Part shown: positions 20,411 through 30,000 of the stretch, piece after piece
Layout of the letters: each line of letters opens with the position of its first letter
How positions within the stretch are numbered: position 1 is the stretch's first letter
NCBI GenBank assembly: GCA_035544895.1
Contig: DASZZM010000055.1
Location: 62,001 to 126,000 of the forward strand
Reading direction: 5' to 3'
Length of the DNA stretch: 64,000 bases
From: JASLEW01 sp035544895
GTDB taxonomy: Bacteria; Acidobacteriota; Thermoanaerobaculia; Multivoradales; UBA5704
Notes under the pieces: model-generated
What the model was told of the DNA's origin: nothing
The model's database searches: none
The model's input: the letters and a program-made list of their open reading frames with translations, nothing else
Translations under genes and position numbers: made by a program

Positions 20411-20614
20411 ATGATTCCCAAGCCTCAAAGCTTTCTGGTCGATGCCGAAGGCAACCGCGTCGGAGTCGTGCTCGACATCCATGAGTACCAGACCCTGCTC
20501 GAGGATCTCGAAGAGTTGGAATCGGTTCGTGCCTATGACGCGGCGAAGTTAAGCGGCGAGCAGCCGATCCCGTTCGAGCAGGCAATCGCAGACATCGAGA
20601 GACACCGCAGGTGA
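20411..20614 (+). CDS. Phd/RelB-type antitoxin
   Basis: A 67-residue protein: FLVDAEGNRVGVVLDIHEYQ followed by LLEDLEELESVRAYDAA is the Phd/YefM-type pattern of a short N-terminal DNA-binding part and a long acidic helix that covers the toxin. Its TGA overlaps the GTG of the toxin gene by 4 nt, the usual coupling. ATG 20411 is preferred to the ATG seven codons upstream by family length; both are in frame. Autorepression is likely by analogy; no operator could be picked out by eye. Confidence 0.82.
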   Translation: MIPKPQSFLVDAEGNRVGVVLDIHEYQTLLEDLEELESVRAYDAAKLSGEQPIPFEQAIADIERHRR

Positions 20615-20865
20615 CCTATCGCCTCTTCCTTCTGCCTAGAGCGCAGAAGGAGCTGGCACGCCTGCCAACCGAAACCTACGAGCGGCTCCGCGCCGCGATC
20701 CGCTCCCTGGGCGAAGAGCCGCGGCCCTCCGGATGCCGCAAGCTCAGCGGCCGGGACGGCTGGCGTATCCGAGTCGGCGATTTCAGGGTCATCTTTGAGA
20801 TCGACGACACCCTTAAGACGGTTACGGTCCTTCATGTGGGGCATCGTCGCGACGTTTACCGCTGA
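20611..20865 (+). CDS. relE: RelE/ParE-type toxin
   Basis: An 84-residue protein starting at GTG 20611 inside the antitoxin stop. It has the RelE fold pattern: LFLLPRAQKELARLP, RLRAAIRSLGEEPRPSGCRK, then LSGRDGWRIRVGDFRVIFEI and VLHVGHRRDVYR. The Arg residues of WRIRVGDFRV and the terminal RRDVYR correspond to those that act in ribosome-dependent mRNA cleavage by RelE. It looks intact. It forms the second toxin-antitoxin pair in the window. Confidence 0.88.
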   Translation: MTYRLFLLPRAQKELARLPTETYERLRAAIRSLGEEPRPSGCRKLSGRDGWRIRVGDFRVIFEIDDTLKTVTVLHVGHRRDVYR

Positions 20866-20889
20866 AGCTGTGGCCAGTCGCAATCGTCC

Positions 20890-21720
20890 ATGGTGACCCT
20901 GCTCTGCCCGGTGCGCGGTTGCGGCGCGCCGCTGGCGCGGGAGGCGGGGACGCTGCGCTGCCCGCGCGGGCACGCCTTCGATCTGGCGCGCAGCGGCTAC
21001 TGCAACCTGCTGCAACCGCAAGACCGGCGCTCCCGCCAGCCCGGCGACTCGCCCGCCGCGGCGGCGGCGCGGCGGCACCTCGCCGACCGCGGCATCGAAC
21101 AGCCGCTGATCGACGACCTGCTGGCGGCAGTGGCGGCCTTGCCGCTCCCTCCCCATCCCGCCGTGCTCGACGTCGGCTGCGGCGAGGGAGCCACCCTCGG
21201 AGCGCTGGCCGGGCGGCGCGAGATCGAAGCCCATGGCCTCGACATCTCGGCGCCGGCGATCGACCTCGCGGCCCGGCGCTACCCGCACGCGACCTGGATC
21301 GTCGCCAACGCCGACCGCGCGCTGCCCTATGCCGCCGCCTCGTTTTCGCTGGCCATGTCGTTGGCCGCGCCACGCAACGCCGCCGAGCTGCGGCGGGTCC
21401 TCGCGCCGCGTGGATGGCTGCTGGTCGGCGTTCCGGGAGCCGACGACCTGATCGAGCTGCGTGAGGCCCTCCTCGGCCGCGGCGACAAGCGCGACCGCCT
21501 TCCGGCGGCACTCGCGGCCCTCGACGGCGGCTTCGAGCTGGTCGGCCGACACACCACGCGCCACCGCGCGCTCCTTGACGCCGCGGCCCTCGACGACATC
21601 CTCGCCACCACCTACCGCGGCGCGCGCGCCAGCCAGCGCCAGCGCCGCGCCGATCTCGCCGCCCGCGGCAGCCTCGAGGTCACCCTGAGCCGAGACCTTG
21701 CTTGCCTGCGCGTACAGTAA
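20890..21720 (+). CDS. rlmA: 23S rRNA (guanine-N1)-methyltransferase, RlmA-like
   Basis: The N-terminal zinc finger is plain: CPVRGCGAPL and LRCPRGHAFD give the C-C-C-H zinc ligands, followed by ARSGYCNLLQP, which is diagnostic of RlmA/RrmA. The methyltransferase motif I is LDVGCGEGATLGAL (about residues 97-110), then AHGLDISAPAIDLAA and VANADRALP. E. coli RlmA methylates G745 of 23S rRNA, and relatives affect macrolide response. The length of 276 matches. It begins 24 bp after the toxin gene but is probably unrelated to it. Confidence 0.88.
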   Translation: MVTLLCPVRGCGAPLAREAGTLRCPRGHAFDLARSGYCNLLQPQDRRSRQPGDSPAAAAARRHLADRGIEQPLIDDLLAAVAALPLPPHPAVLDVGCGEGATLGALAGRREIEAHGLDISAPAIDLAARRYPHATWIVANADRALPYAAASFSLAMSLAAPRNAAELRRVLAPRGWLLVGVPGADDLIELREALLGRGDKRDRLPAALAALDGGFELVGRHTTRHRALLDAAALDDILATTYRGARASQRQRRADLAARGSLEVTLSRDLACLRVQ

Positions 21721-21775
21721 GATGTTAGGCTACTGGGAAGTCCAGTGATGCACGAGTCCCTATGGGAGATGTCGG

Positions 21776-22468
21776 ATGAAGTCGTCTGAGCTTTTCGGTT
21801 CGCGTTGTCTCGCGATGAGCTTATTCGTTCTTGCGCCCGCCACAGCCGTGGCTGGCCCCGCGCCGATCCTCAAGGCCGAGGTCGTCTCGCCAGAACCGGG
21901 CAGCACCGGCACTCTCCATTTTGCCCCTGAGCTGCGATTGAGCGTGGGCAGTTCTGCGCCTTTGATTCTCAGGTCTGATCTAGAAACGGGGCGACTAGTT
22001 CCGATTCCTGGCCCTCAATATCCAATTGGCGATCATCACGTTCTGCTCCTCGGATGGTCGTCCTATGGCAGCGGGATGGAAACGATTCACGCCCTGTTGC
22101 TTCACGTCGAGAACGACCGAGTCATTCTTCAGCGTGAGCTTGCACTGACGACAGACCGGTCGAGCTCTGCGCTCTTGATTCGCCGCGATGGCCTTGACAC
22201 CATTCTCTTGGGCATTCCCGAGCGCGGCCCTTCACACAATGAAGACGAGTGGTCCTTGGTCTTCGGCGCCGCCAAGGTTGAACGGCTGGATTCTGGACAG
22301 ATACGAAAACTTCCCTTCGTGGCAGAAAAGATGCGCAGTACCGATCTGCTCTACACGCCACCTTTCCAGAGCGTTCCCCATCGAGAACGGTTTGCTTGGC
22401 TATCAGTGAGTACGAACGGATTCACTTTGTTGACTCGCGCTCGATCTGGTCAGCGCCAGCAGCCTTAG
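21776..22468 (+). CDS. Secreted hypothetical protein
   Basis: A 230-residue protein with a signal peptide (LAMSLFVLAPATAVAGPAP). The mature part is predicted beta-rich from its alternating pattern and contains repeated strand-like phrases (HHVLLLGWSSYGSG, IHALLLHVEN, SALLIRRDGLDTILLGI). No known family is recognised. Codon and base use are less GC-rich than the neighbours, with frequent A/T in third positions, which suggests later acquisition. It sits between RlmA and a truncated DUF4143 gene. ATG 21776 is preceded by a GGAG-like ribosome binding site. Confidence 0.6.
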   Translation: MKSSELFGSRCLAMSLFVLAPATAVAGPAPILKAEVVSPEPGSTGTLHFAPELRLSVGSSAPLILRSDLETGRLVPIPGPQYPIGDHHVLLLGWSSYGSGMETIHALLLHVENDRVILQRELALTTDRSSSALLIRRDGLDTILLGIPERGPSHNEDEWSLVFGAAKVERLDSGQIRKLPFVAEKMRSTDLLYTPPFQSVPHRERFAWLSVSTNGFTLLTRARSGQRQQP

Positions 22469-22569
22469 CCAGAGCAACACACCCACGACTCCGACCGCTG
22501 GGGAGGTGATGAGGCCAGGGAAATAACCCCGGGTCACCAGCTCCGCAGATCTTCGTTCACGGCGGCCCG

Positions 22570-23199
22570 ATGATACTGCCTACCCTGCGCCACCCCGTTC
22601 GTGCCCCTTCCTGGCGCGATCTCTTACCCTTTCGCCGACTCCAGAGCCTGTGCGCGCTGCGCTCGGGTCAGCTCTTGTCGTTTTCCGAGCTGGCCCGCCA
22701 CGCCGGCCTGAGCGTCAGTACGTGCCGGCGCTACCTGGAGTACCTGCGGCTCTCCTATCAGGCCTTCCTGCTGCCTCCGCATGCGGTCAACCTGACCAGC
22801 GCGGTGATCAAGACGCCAAAGTGCTACTGGCTCGACCTCGGCCTCTGGCGCCACCTGACCCGCTACCAGGGAGCGGTCACCGGCCAGATGTTCGAGACCC
22901 TGGTCGTGACCGAAGTCTACAAGTGGGTGAAGACGACCGAGAGGCCGGTCGACCTGTCCTTCTACCGCACTCGTTCCGGCTTGGAGGTGGACCTGCTGGT
23001 GACGACCCCCCACGGAGTCTGGGGAATTGAAGCCAAGGCCGCGGCGCAGGTCGGTGCGGTTGGATGGCGGGGCCTGCGCGAGGTCGGGCGCGCTCTGGGG
23101 GCGGCGTGGCGTGGCGGCCTGGTTGTCTATTCCGGCTCGGCGGTCCAACAGCTCGACCGCGACCTCTGGGCCATTCCGGCCGACCGCCTCCTGGTCTAA
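22570..23199 (+). pseudogene. C-terminal half of an AAA/DUF4143 ATPase (N-terminal ATPase part missing)
   Basis: The 209 residues match only the DUF4143 part of a large family of AAA proteins: LLPFRRLQSLCALRSGQLLS, FSELARHAGLSVSTCRRYLE, QAFLLPPHAVNLTSAVIKTP, KCYWLDLGLWRHL, GQMFETLVVTEV and FYRTRSGLEVDLLV. The last region resembles a PD-(D/E)xK-like core (VDLLV, then GIEAKAA). The P-loop and AAA core that should precede it are absent from the 100 bp upstream, so this is a truncated gene. Whether the remaining piece is translated is unclear. It ends overlapping the 3' end of the convergent ABC gene by 4 nt. Confidence 0.72.
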
Positions 23200-23915
23200 C
23201 TGCTCTCCCCGGCCACCTCGGCGGCCAGGCCGCGAGCCAGGCGATCGAGCAGCAGTAACCGCGCGGGAAGAGACGGCGGCAGGCGATCGACGGTCCAGGG
23301 ACGGCCGTCGCGCAGGGTGAGGGCGCGGCTCGCCCGTCCGACGAATGGCTCGAGGTCGTGGGAGACCACCAGCACCACCGCTTCGGCGGCCACCAGGCCG
23401 TCGATCCAGGCGAGGATGTCGTCGCGGCCGCCGCGGTCGAGCGCCTCGAGGGGCTCGTCGAGCAGCACGTGCCGGGGCGTTCCCACCAGCGCCGCGGCGA
23501 GCACGGCGCGGCGCCGCTGCCCGATCGACAGCTCGCGCACCGAGCGCTCGGCGAGGTGCCGCAAGCCGAGGCGATCGAGCGCCTCGCGGCCGCGCGCCAG
23601 CGGCTCGCCGCGCAGGCGGCAGGCCAGGTCGAGGATCTCGCGGACGGTGGCGTAGGGCGTGAGGTCCGGCTGCTCGGGAACATACGCCAGGGCGCGCCGC
23701 GCCGCGACCTCCTCGACCCACAGGTCCTGGCCGTCGATCTCGATCGCTCCCGCGTCGGGGATCTCGATGCCGGCGAGGAGCTTGAGCAGCGTGCTCTTGC
23801 CGCAGCCGTTCGGGCCGAGGAGCAGGGTGAGGCCAGGTTGGATGGTGAGGTCGACGCCGGCGAGCACCGGCTCGCCCCGGCGGTAGCAGAACGAGGCCCG
23901 GCGGCAGGCGATCAT
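23196..23915 (-). CDS. ABC transporter ATP-binding protein
   Basis: A 239-residue ATPase: Walker A LGPNGCGKST (about residues 34-43), Q-loop region YVPEQPDL, signature LSIGQRRR (a variant of LSGGQ), Walker B HVLLDEPLEALD and the switch His in VVSHDL. It starts at ATG 23915, overlapping the stop of the upstream membrane-protein gene by 4 nt (ATGA), which strongly suggests the two form one ABC transporter. The signature variant LSIGQ occurs in ABC-2-type drug or polysaccharide exporters. It is the last gene of the run that starts with the radical SAM fusion. Confidence 0.9.
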   Translation of the reverse strand: MIACRRASFCYRRGEPVLAGVDLTIQPGLTLLLGPNGCGKSTLLKLLAGIEIPDAGAIEIDGQDLWVEEVAARRALAYVPEQPDLTPYATVREILDLACRLRGEPLARGREALDRLGLRHLAERSVRELSIGQRRRAVLAAALVGTPRHVLLDEPLEALDRGGRDDILAWIDGLVAAEAVVLVVSHDLEPFVGRASRALTLRDGRPWTVDRLPPSLPARLLLLDRLARGLAAEVAGESS

Positions 23916-25177
23916 CCCGCGCTCCAGGACTGGGGGTCGCCGACAGCCAGGGAGTGCAGCTCGAGCCAGCGGCTCACCTTCTGGCGCCGCTCCCGCCGCG
24001 CCGCCACCCGGAACAGCCAGGGGGTCGCAAGCAGCGCCAGGGCGGCCGTCCACGGCAGCAGGGCCGCCAGCAGGGCGGCGAGGCCGGCTTCGAGGAGGAT
24101 CTCTCCGGAGGCCCCGCTGCGCCGCTCCGGCGCGCGCCGCACCGCTCCGGCGGTGCGCACCGCGAGCGGCGGCACCAGGGCGAGGACCGCGAGCACCGCC
24201 GCCGCCGTCTCCCGGGTCCACGGCGCGAGGACCGCGGTCGCCAGAACCAGTGGCAGCGCATGCGCCCCGAGCAGCAGGGCATCGCCGCGCACCCGCCGCG
24301 CCGCCGACCACGGGAGGGAGCGCGCCCAGGGCCAGGCGGGCCGCAGCACCGCCAGGCTGTCGCCCAGGGCGGCGAACAGCAGCGCCAGCGCAAGGCTGCC
24401 GGCAAGGAGCGCCCCGCGCGCCTGATGGAGCGGCGGGAGCTCGTTGTGCGCGACGAACGCCCAGCCCATCGCGAGCGGCAGCAGCGCGCAGGCGTAGGCG
24501 CCCGCGGTCCGCCAGCCCAGCGCCCGCCAGGCAATCCGTGCCTCGATCAGACGGTCGGCGCTGCGCCGGCGCCGCGGCAGGTCACCCACCGGGCGGAGGC
24601 CGCCCCCGGCGAGATCGGCGGCGAGCAGCAGCGCCGCGGCCAGGGTAAGGAGACCGGGGCTCCTGCCGCCGGCAAGAAGGCCGGCCCCCAGGGCGAGAGT
24701 CCGGGTCAGGCGCCAGCGGGTCACCGGCAGAGCGAAGACCGCCGCGGCCAGGGCGCGCAGCGGCAGCGCCAGCGCCAGCTCGCGTAGCGCGTTGCCGCCC
24801 CGGGCGCCGCTGGCGCCAACGGCGAGGACGGCGAAGCCCAGCAGAACCGGCACCTCGACGAGAGTGATCGCGAACAGCGCCGCCCGCCGGTGCATCGCCG
24901 GCCCCGCCGGCAGATGGCGAACCCAACCCGAGAGCTCGCGGCAGATACGCTGCACGGCCACCCGGGCGATGCCGACAAAGGCGAGCAGCACCACGGCCCC
25001 CGAAGCGATTCCCGCGTCGGCGCCGAAGAGAAGCCGCGCAGCCGACGCCAGGAAGTCCGGGCCGAGAAACATCGCCGCCGCGGCCGTGGCGACGAGGACC
25101 GGCACCGACACCCGCGCCGCCAGCCGCGCTCCTGCTCCGAGATGGAACCGCAGCAGGGAGAAAAAGGCGGAGGTCAC
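23912..25177 (-). CDS. Polytopic membrane protein, probable ABC exporter permease
   Basis: A 421-residue protein with some ten hydrophobic segments rich in Ala/Leu, for example VLVATAAAAMFLGP near residue 35, SGAVVLLAFVGIA near 60, AALFAITLVEVPVLLGFAVL near 100 and further ones to the C-terminus. No named permease motif is recognised. Its role is inferred from the neighbours: the ABC ATPase gene overlaps its stop codon, and the WbsX-methyltransferase gene ends 6 bp before its start. The best guess is the membrane half of an ABC exporter for the product of the fused enzymes upstream. Confidence 0.65.
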   Translation of the reverse strand: MTSAFFSLLRFHLGAGARLAARVSVPVLVATAAAAMFLGPDFLASAARLLFGADAGIASGAVVLLAFVGIARVAVQRICRELSGWVRHLPAGPAMHRRAALFAITLVEVPVLLGFAVLAVGASGARGGNALRELALALPLRALAAAVFALPVTRWRLTRTLALGAGLLAGGRSPGLLTLAAALLLAADLAGGGLRPVGDLPRRRRSADRLIEARIAWRALGWRTAGAYACALLPLAMGWAFVAHNELPPLHQARGALLAGSLALALLFAALGDSLAVLRPAWPWARSLPWSAARRVRGDALLLGAHALPLVLATAVLAPWTRETAAAVLAVLALVPPLAVRTAGAVRRAPERRSGASGEILLEAGLAALLAALLPWTAALALLATPWLFRVAARRERRQKVSRWLELHSLAVGDPQSWSAG

Positions 25178-25183
25178 AGCCGC

Positions 25184-27022
25184 TCAGCCCGCGAGCGCGC
25201 GGCGGGTCGCTTCGAGGTAGCCGGTCCCGAAGCGATCGTCCGGCTCGAGGTGCGCGCCCTCGGCCCATTCGTTCCAGGCGTTGACGAAGACCAGGCGGTG
25301 CTCGGGATGTCCGAGCCGCGCCGCGGTCACCAACCCGCGCAGCCACTCCTCGTAGGTTGCGGGCGAGGCACCGTGGAAGATGGTGGCGCGCCGCCCGAGC
25401 CGCGGCGTGTTGTCCCATCCGGCCATGGCCGTGCGGTAGAGGCGGAAGGGCGGCGGCGGCAACGCGAGCCGCCGGCTGGCCACCGCTCGGTAGTCGACGA
25501 TCTCGCCGCCGAACCCAGGCTCGATCCCGTCGACCGCGATCGAATTGGCGGGCAGGTTCTCGCCGTGCGGCGGAAATTCCACCGCGGCGTCGAAGCCGAG
25601 CGGCCGGGGGTCCTGCAAGCCGAAGGTCAGGGCGGCGACCAGATGGAGGTCGGGCAATCCCTGTTCGCGCGCCGCGCGCCGCCACCGCGCGGTCGTCGCC
25701 TGCGGTTCCGGGATCGCGCCCGGCCGGTAGACCAGGAGGACGGGCGCGCCGCGCACCCGAAGGTAACGGCGGTCGCGAAAGAAGGGCGTCAGATCCGCGA
25801 TGAAAGGGGCGTCCAGCTCGGGGCCGTAGCGCTGCTCGATGAGCAGCTCCCGTTCGGCGCCGTCCCAGCGGCGCGTCCAGTTCTCGTTGGCCCAGCAGAC
25901 GCAGAAGGGAAGATCCGGCCCGCCGCCGGCCAGCATTTCGGCCAGGGGGCGCTCGAGCAGGGTCTTGGCGCCGAACCAGTAGTAGTAGTAGCAGAACCCG
26001 TGGATGCCGTGGCCGCGGGCCAGCGCCGCCTGCCGCGCCCGCGTTTCCGGCAGGCGGAGGTCGTAGAAGCCGAGCCGCTCGGGCAGGTGCGGCTGATAAT
26101 GCCCGGCGAACTGCGGCCGCGCGCGCGTCACTCGGGACCACTCCGTGAATCCCTTCCCCCACCAGCGGTCGTTCTCCGGGATGGGGTGGAATTGCGGCAG
26201 GTAGAAGGCGAGGATCTTGACGTCCTCTTCGGGCCGGGCCCGGACGGCGGCCGCCGCCCGCCACGGGCGCCGGCGGATGTGGTCGGCGAGGCGGAAGCCG
26301 TGCAGGTCTTCGCCCCCATCGCCCCCATGGCCCCAATCGCCGCGCTCGGCGACGACGAACCCCTCGTAGACGGCGAGGCTGCGGAAGAGCGTCCGCGAGC
26401 TGCCGGCGGCCGCCACCAGGTCGCACACCAGCGCCGCCAGGCTCTCCTCGCCGGCCCAGACATGGCCCGGGTCCTGGAAGTCCGGCCAGTGCTCCCAGGC
26501 CCAATCCTCGATGACGTACAGGCCGCCGGGCGGCAGCAGCGGAAAGAGGGCCTCGAAGCTCGCCCGCGTCGGCACGTCGAGGTGGGAGCCGTCGTCGATC
26601 ACCAGGTCGAGCTCGCCGCCCAGGTCGCGCTCCACGATCTCCCGCAGCGCCGCGCGGTCCGCCTGGTCGGTCCGCCAGCGCGTCAGCACCCGCCCCTCCA
26701 GCCCGTTGGTAGCCAGGTAGCGGCGAAAGTACGGGCTGTCCTCGCGGTCCAGCTGATCGATGGCGACCAGCCGTTCGGGCCGCAGGTGCTCGTACCAGAA
26801 GGCTGTGCTGCCGCCGTCCCAGATGCCGATCTCCAGCATGTGGCGCGGCCGGAAGTCAGTCGCCGACCAGAAGCGGTCGAACTGCTCGACCAGCTGCCGG
26901 TTCTTGTAGAAGCCGAAGCAGTCGTCGCCGAGGTCCCAGCCGTCGCTGCGCGACGGCTCGAGGCGGAAGACGAAGTCGCCTAAGAGCGCGCGATCCGGCA
27001 GCCAGCTCAAGCGCTCGAACAT
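25184..27022 (-). CDS. Fusion of a class I methyltransferase and a WbsX-family glycosyl enzyme
   Basis: A 612-residue two-domain protein. Residues about 40-260 form a methyltransferase of the CmcI/TylF-like type: HMLEIGIWDGGSTAFWYEHL, RLVAIDQLDRED, LVIDDGSHLDVPTRASFEAL and GGLYVIEDW. Residues about 275-612 form a canonical WbsX (GH99-like) domain: ILAFYLPQFHPIPENDRWWG, KGFTEWSRV, CYYYYWFGAKTLL, CVCWANENWTRRWDG and FVNAWNEWAEGAHLEPD. WbsX-like domains occur in rhamnan and other surface-polysaccharide clusters. The start ATG 27022 lies 5 bp after the stop of the radical SAM fusion. Likely role: assembling or capping a glycan; substrate unknown. Confidence 0.88.
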   Translation of the reverse strand: MFERLSWLPDRALLGDFVFRLEPSRSDGWDLGDDCFGFYKNRQLVEQFDRFWSATDFRPRHMLEIGIWDGGSTAFWYEHLRPERLVAIDQLDREDSPYFRRYLATNGLEGRVLTRWRTDQADRAALREIVERDLGGELDLVIDDGSHLDVPTRASFEALFPLLPPGGLYVIEDWAWEHWPDFQDPGHVWAGEESLAALVCDLVAAAGSSRTLFRSLAVYEGFVVAERGDWGHGGDGGEDLHGFRLADHIRRRPWRAAAAVRARPEEDVKILAFYLPQFHPIPENDRWWGKGFTEWSRVTRARPQFAGHYQPHLPERLGFYDLRLPETRARQAALARGHGIHGFCYYYYWFGAKTLLERPLAEMLAGGGPDLPFCVCWANENWTRRWDGAERELLIEQRYGPELDAPFIADLTPFFRDRRYLRVRGAPVLLVYRPGAIPEPQATTARWRRAAREQGLPDLHLVAALTFGLQDPRPLGFDAAVEFPPHGENLPANSIAVDGIEPGFGGEIVDYRAVASRRLALPPPPFRLYRTAMAGWDNTPRLGRRATIFHGASPATYEEWLRGLVTAARLGHPEHRLVFVNAWNEWAEGAHLEPDDRFGTGYLEATRRALAG

Positions 27023-27027
27023 GACGC

Positions 27028-30000
27028 TCAGCGGCGCTCGACCGCCACCGCGGTCGCGTCGCGAAAGGCGGCGTCGGGAGTGCGCTGCACGATGGCGATG
27101 AAATAGGTCCCCGGTGGCAGGCCGCGGAGATCGACGATCACATTGAAGCCGCAGCCCGCGGGGTGGCCGGGGAGCGCCGCCACGACGTCGGGTCTGGCGA
27201 CCCGCTCGGTGACGCGGAAGATGCGGTCCCCGGTCCCCCGGGACGACTCCAGGGCCAGGAAGAGATCCACTTCGGCCGGCGCGCAGTTGCCCGCGTGCGC
27301 CCAGCCCGCCAGGTTGACTTCGTCGCCAGGCAGCGGAATGGGTTCCCCGGAGCGGTGAAGCTCCGCTCCGGCGGCGCTTCCGACGCGGTCGAGGCAGAAG
27401 CCGCCGCCGGAGGGGGGCAGGTGCCGGCTCGCGACCGGCACCCAGCGCTGCGTCTCCGGACCGGCCGTCTGGTTGCGGCCGAGCGCGGCCTCGACGCTGG
27501 CCAGCAAGCGGTCGCGCGTGTGCTCGTGCAGTGCCAGCACCTCTCCGAGCTCGCCGAGGACGGCCGCGGCGCGACCCCCAACCCCTCCCAGCTCGTCGCG
27601 CAGCTCGCGCAGGAGCACCAGGCCGCTGGCGGGTCCGCGCGCCGCACGCCGCGTGGCCTGGAGCGCGGCGCGGCCGTCCCGATCGTCGGGCTCGAGGTAG
27701 ACCCCGCGCGGCCAGTCGTTCCAAGCGTCGACGAACACCAGGCTTTCACCGCGGCGGCGCGTCGCCTCGATTGTCGAGCGCAGCCAGTGCTCGTACAGCT
27801 CGCCGGAGCGCGGGTCGGCGTCGCGGCGGCACTCGACGGCGCGGAAGAAGCGGTGCGCCGGCCAGGGGCGCGTGAGCGACGCCGCAACCGCACCGGCACG
27901 ATCGGCGGCCGGCTCCGGGGTTTCGAGGTAGGAGTCAAAGCCAAGGTCTTCAGGGCGGTCGGCGGGAGCTGGTTCGGCGGCGCAGAGGTGGAGCTCGCCG
28001 AGACCGCGGGAGGTGGCCGCGGCGCGCCATTGCGCGGCGATCGCCCGCGCTTCCAGCAACCGCGTGACGCCGCGCACGATCAGCAGGGCTCGGCCCTCGA
28101 CACGCAGGTAACGGCGGTCGCCAAGGCCGGGGGCGATGTCGTCGAACAGCTTGCCGGCGGCCGCCGGGGCGATCGGCTCGCCGTCCTCCACGTCCACCAT
28201 CAAGCAGAAGGGGAAGTCGGGCCGGCCGGTGGCGAGGAGGTCGCGCCAGGGCGCGTCCCAGCGCGGCCCGGCCACCCCCCAGGGATAGAGGTAGCAGAAG
28301 GCGTCGACCGCGTGCTCGCGGGCCAGCGCGGCCTGCGCCTCCCGCACCTCGGGCACGCGCGGATCGCCGAAGCCGAGCTGGGTGGGCAGCGGCCGGGGCG
28401 GAGGCGCCGCCGCAAGGCGCGCCCAGGCACTGCCGGGGTGGCTGCCGTCCTCGCCATCCGCAGGGGCATAGCAGCGAGGGTCGTAGAGCGCCACCAGGGA
28501 AACGTCGCGTCGCACCCCGGCAGCGGCAACAGCAGCGGCCCGCGGAGCGCCCTGCTCGTCCGGCCTGCGCACCAGCGCCAGGTCCTGCCCGAAGGTTGGA
28601 CTCGCCTCGGCGGGCAAAGCCAGCAGCTCGAAGCCGGCCGCGGCGATCTCCCGCCGCACGACCTCCGACGTGGCGAAGGCGATGCCGTAGAAGGGCTCGC
28701 CACCGTAACCGGAGGTCAGGGCCGCGAAGCCGTGGCCCTCTTGGCGCAGGGAGCGTACCGTGGCGCGGCGCTGCTCGCGGGAGTAAGACCCGTAGTGCTC
28801 CATCGCGCCGACCAGCCAGGGGTCGAGGTGGCGTTCGGAAAGGTAGGTGAAGGCCGCAATGCCGCCGGGCCGCAGCATCCGCGCCCAGGCGCGCAGGGCG
28901 TGCCGCCAGTGCTCGAGAGGAGTGTGGGTCAGCAGCGAGACGCAGACGACGGCGTCGAGGTCGCCCGGAAGGCGCTCCTCGTCGGGCCGCCAGCCGGTGA
29001 CGACGGGCAGCGCGCCAAGCTCGTCGGCGCAGAACTGCACGGCGCCGCGATCGATGTCGCAGGCGTAGACCGCGGCGTGCGGCAGCGCGGCGCGCAACGC
29101 GCGGGTCAGGCGGCCGTAGTGGCAGGCGAAGTCGGCCACCGCCCGGCAGCCCGCCAGCCCCTGGTGGCCATGCTCCCGCAACAGGGCGTCGATCTCCCAC
29201 AGTTGACTCGCCGCGGTGGTGAAATAGGCGCCGGTCTCGACCGCCTCGAAGCCGGCAAAGAGAACGTCGTGCGAAGAGACCGTGCGATTGACGCGCTGCA
29301 ACAGCTCGTCCTGCCGGAGCGCCGGGCGGGGGGCACCTGAGGGCACGTGGCGCCGCTCGTCAGACCACTCGACGCCGGCGGCCCGGACGAGCGCCAGCAG
29401 CTCCGGGGCGGCTTCTGGCAAGCTCTCGCCGCGGCTCGCGTCGAGATCGTTGGTGAAGGTCATGAACTCGGCGAACAGCTCGGCATCGAAGCTGTCGCCC
29501 GCCTCCTCGAGAGTCTCGCAGTAGTTCCGCACCACGGCGAGGTTTACCGGCCTGCATTCCGTGTCGAGGTAGCCGCGCAGCCGCGCGGCGGCGATGCGGC
29601 GAACGCTCGGCGGCAGGTTGGTGGGGCGCAGGCGCGCGGGCCAGGTCAGCAGGTTGAACGTCACCGGCAGCTCCTGCTCGTCGAGGAAGCGGAGCAGGGT
29701 CACCATGTCCAGCGCGTTGCAGTTCTGCAAGGTCGGCACGGCGGCGAGGTAGAGGTTGGGCACCTGGCGCAACCAGCGCAGGTTCTCGACCAGGGTGCGC
29801 CAGCGGGCGCCGTTGCGCAGGTACTCATAGAGCTTGCCGTGAGCGTCGATGCTCAGCGACACGTTGAAGCCGCGGAAGTGAGGCGCGAGCTCTTCGAGCC
29901 TGACGCTCCGCTGCTGGCCGTTGCTCAGCAGGCCGACGAAGAGGTGGGGCGCCACTCCGCGCGCGACGAGGGCGTCGAGCAGGCGCCAGGTGTGCTCGAT

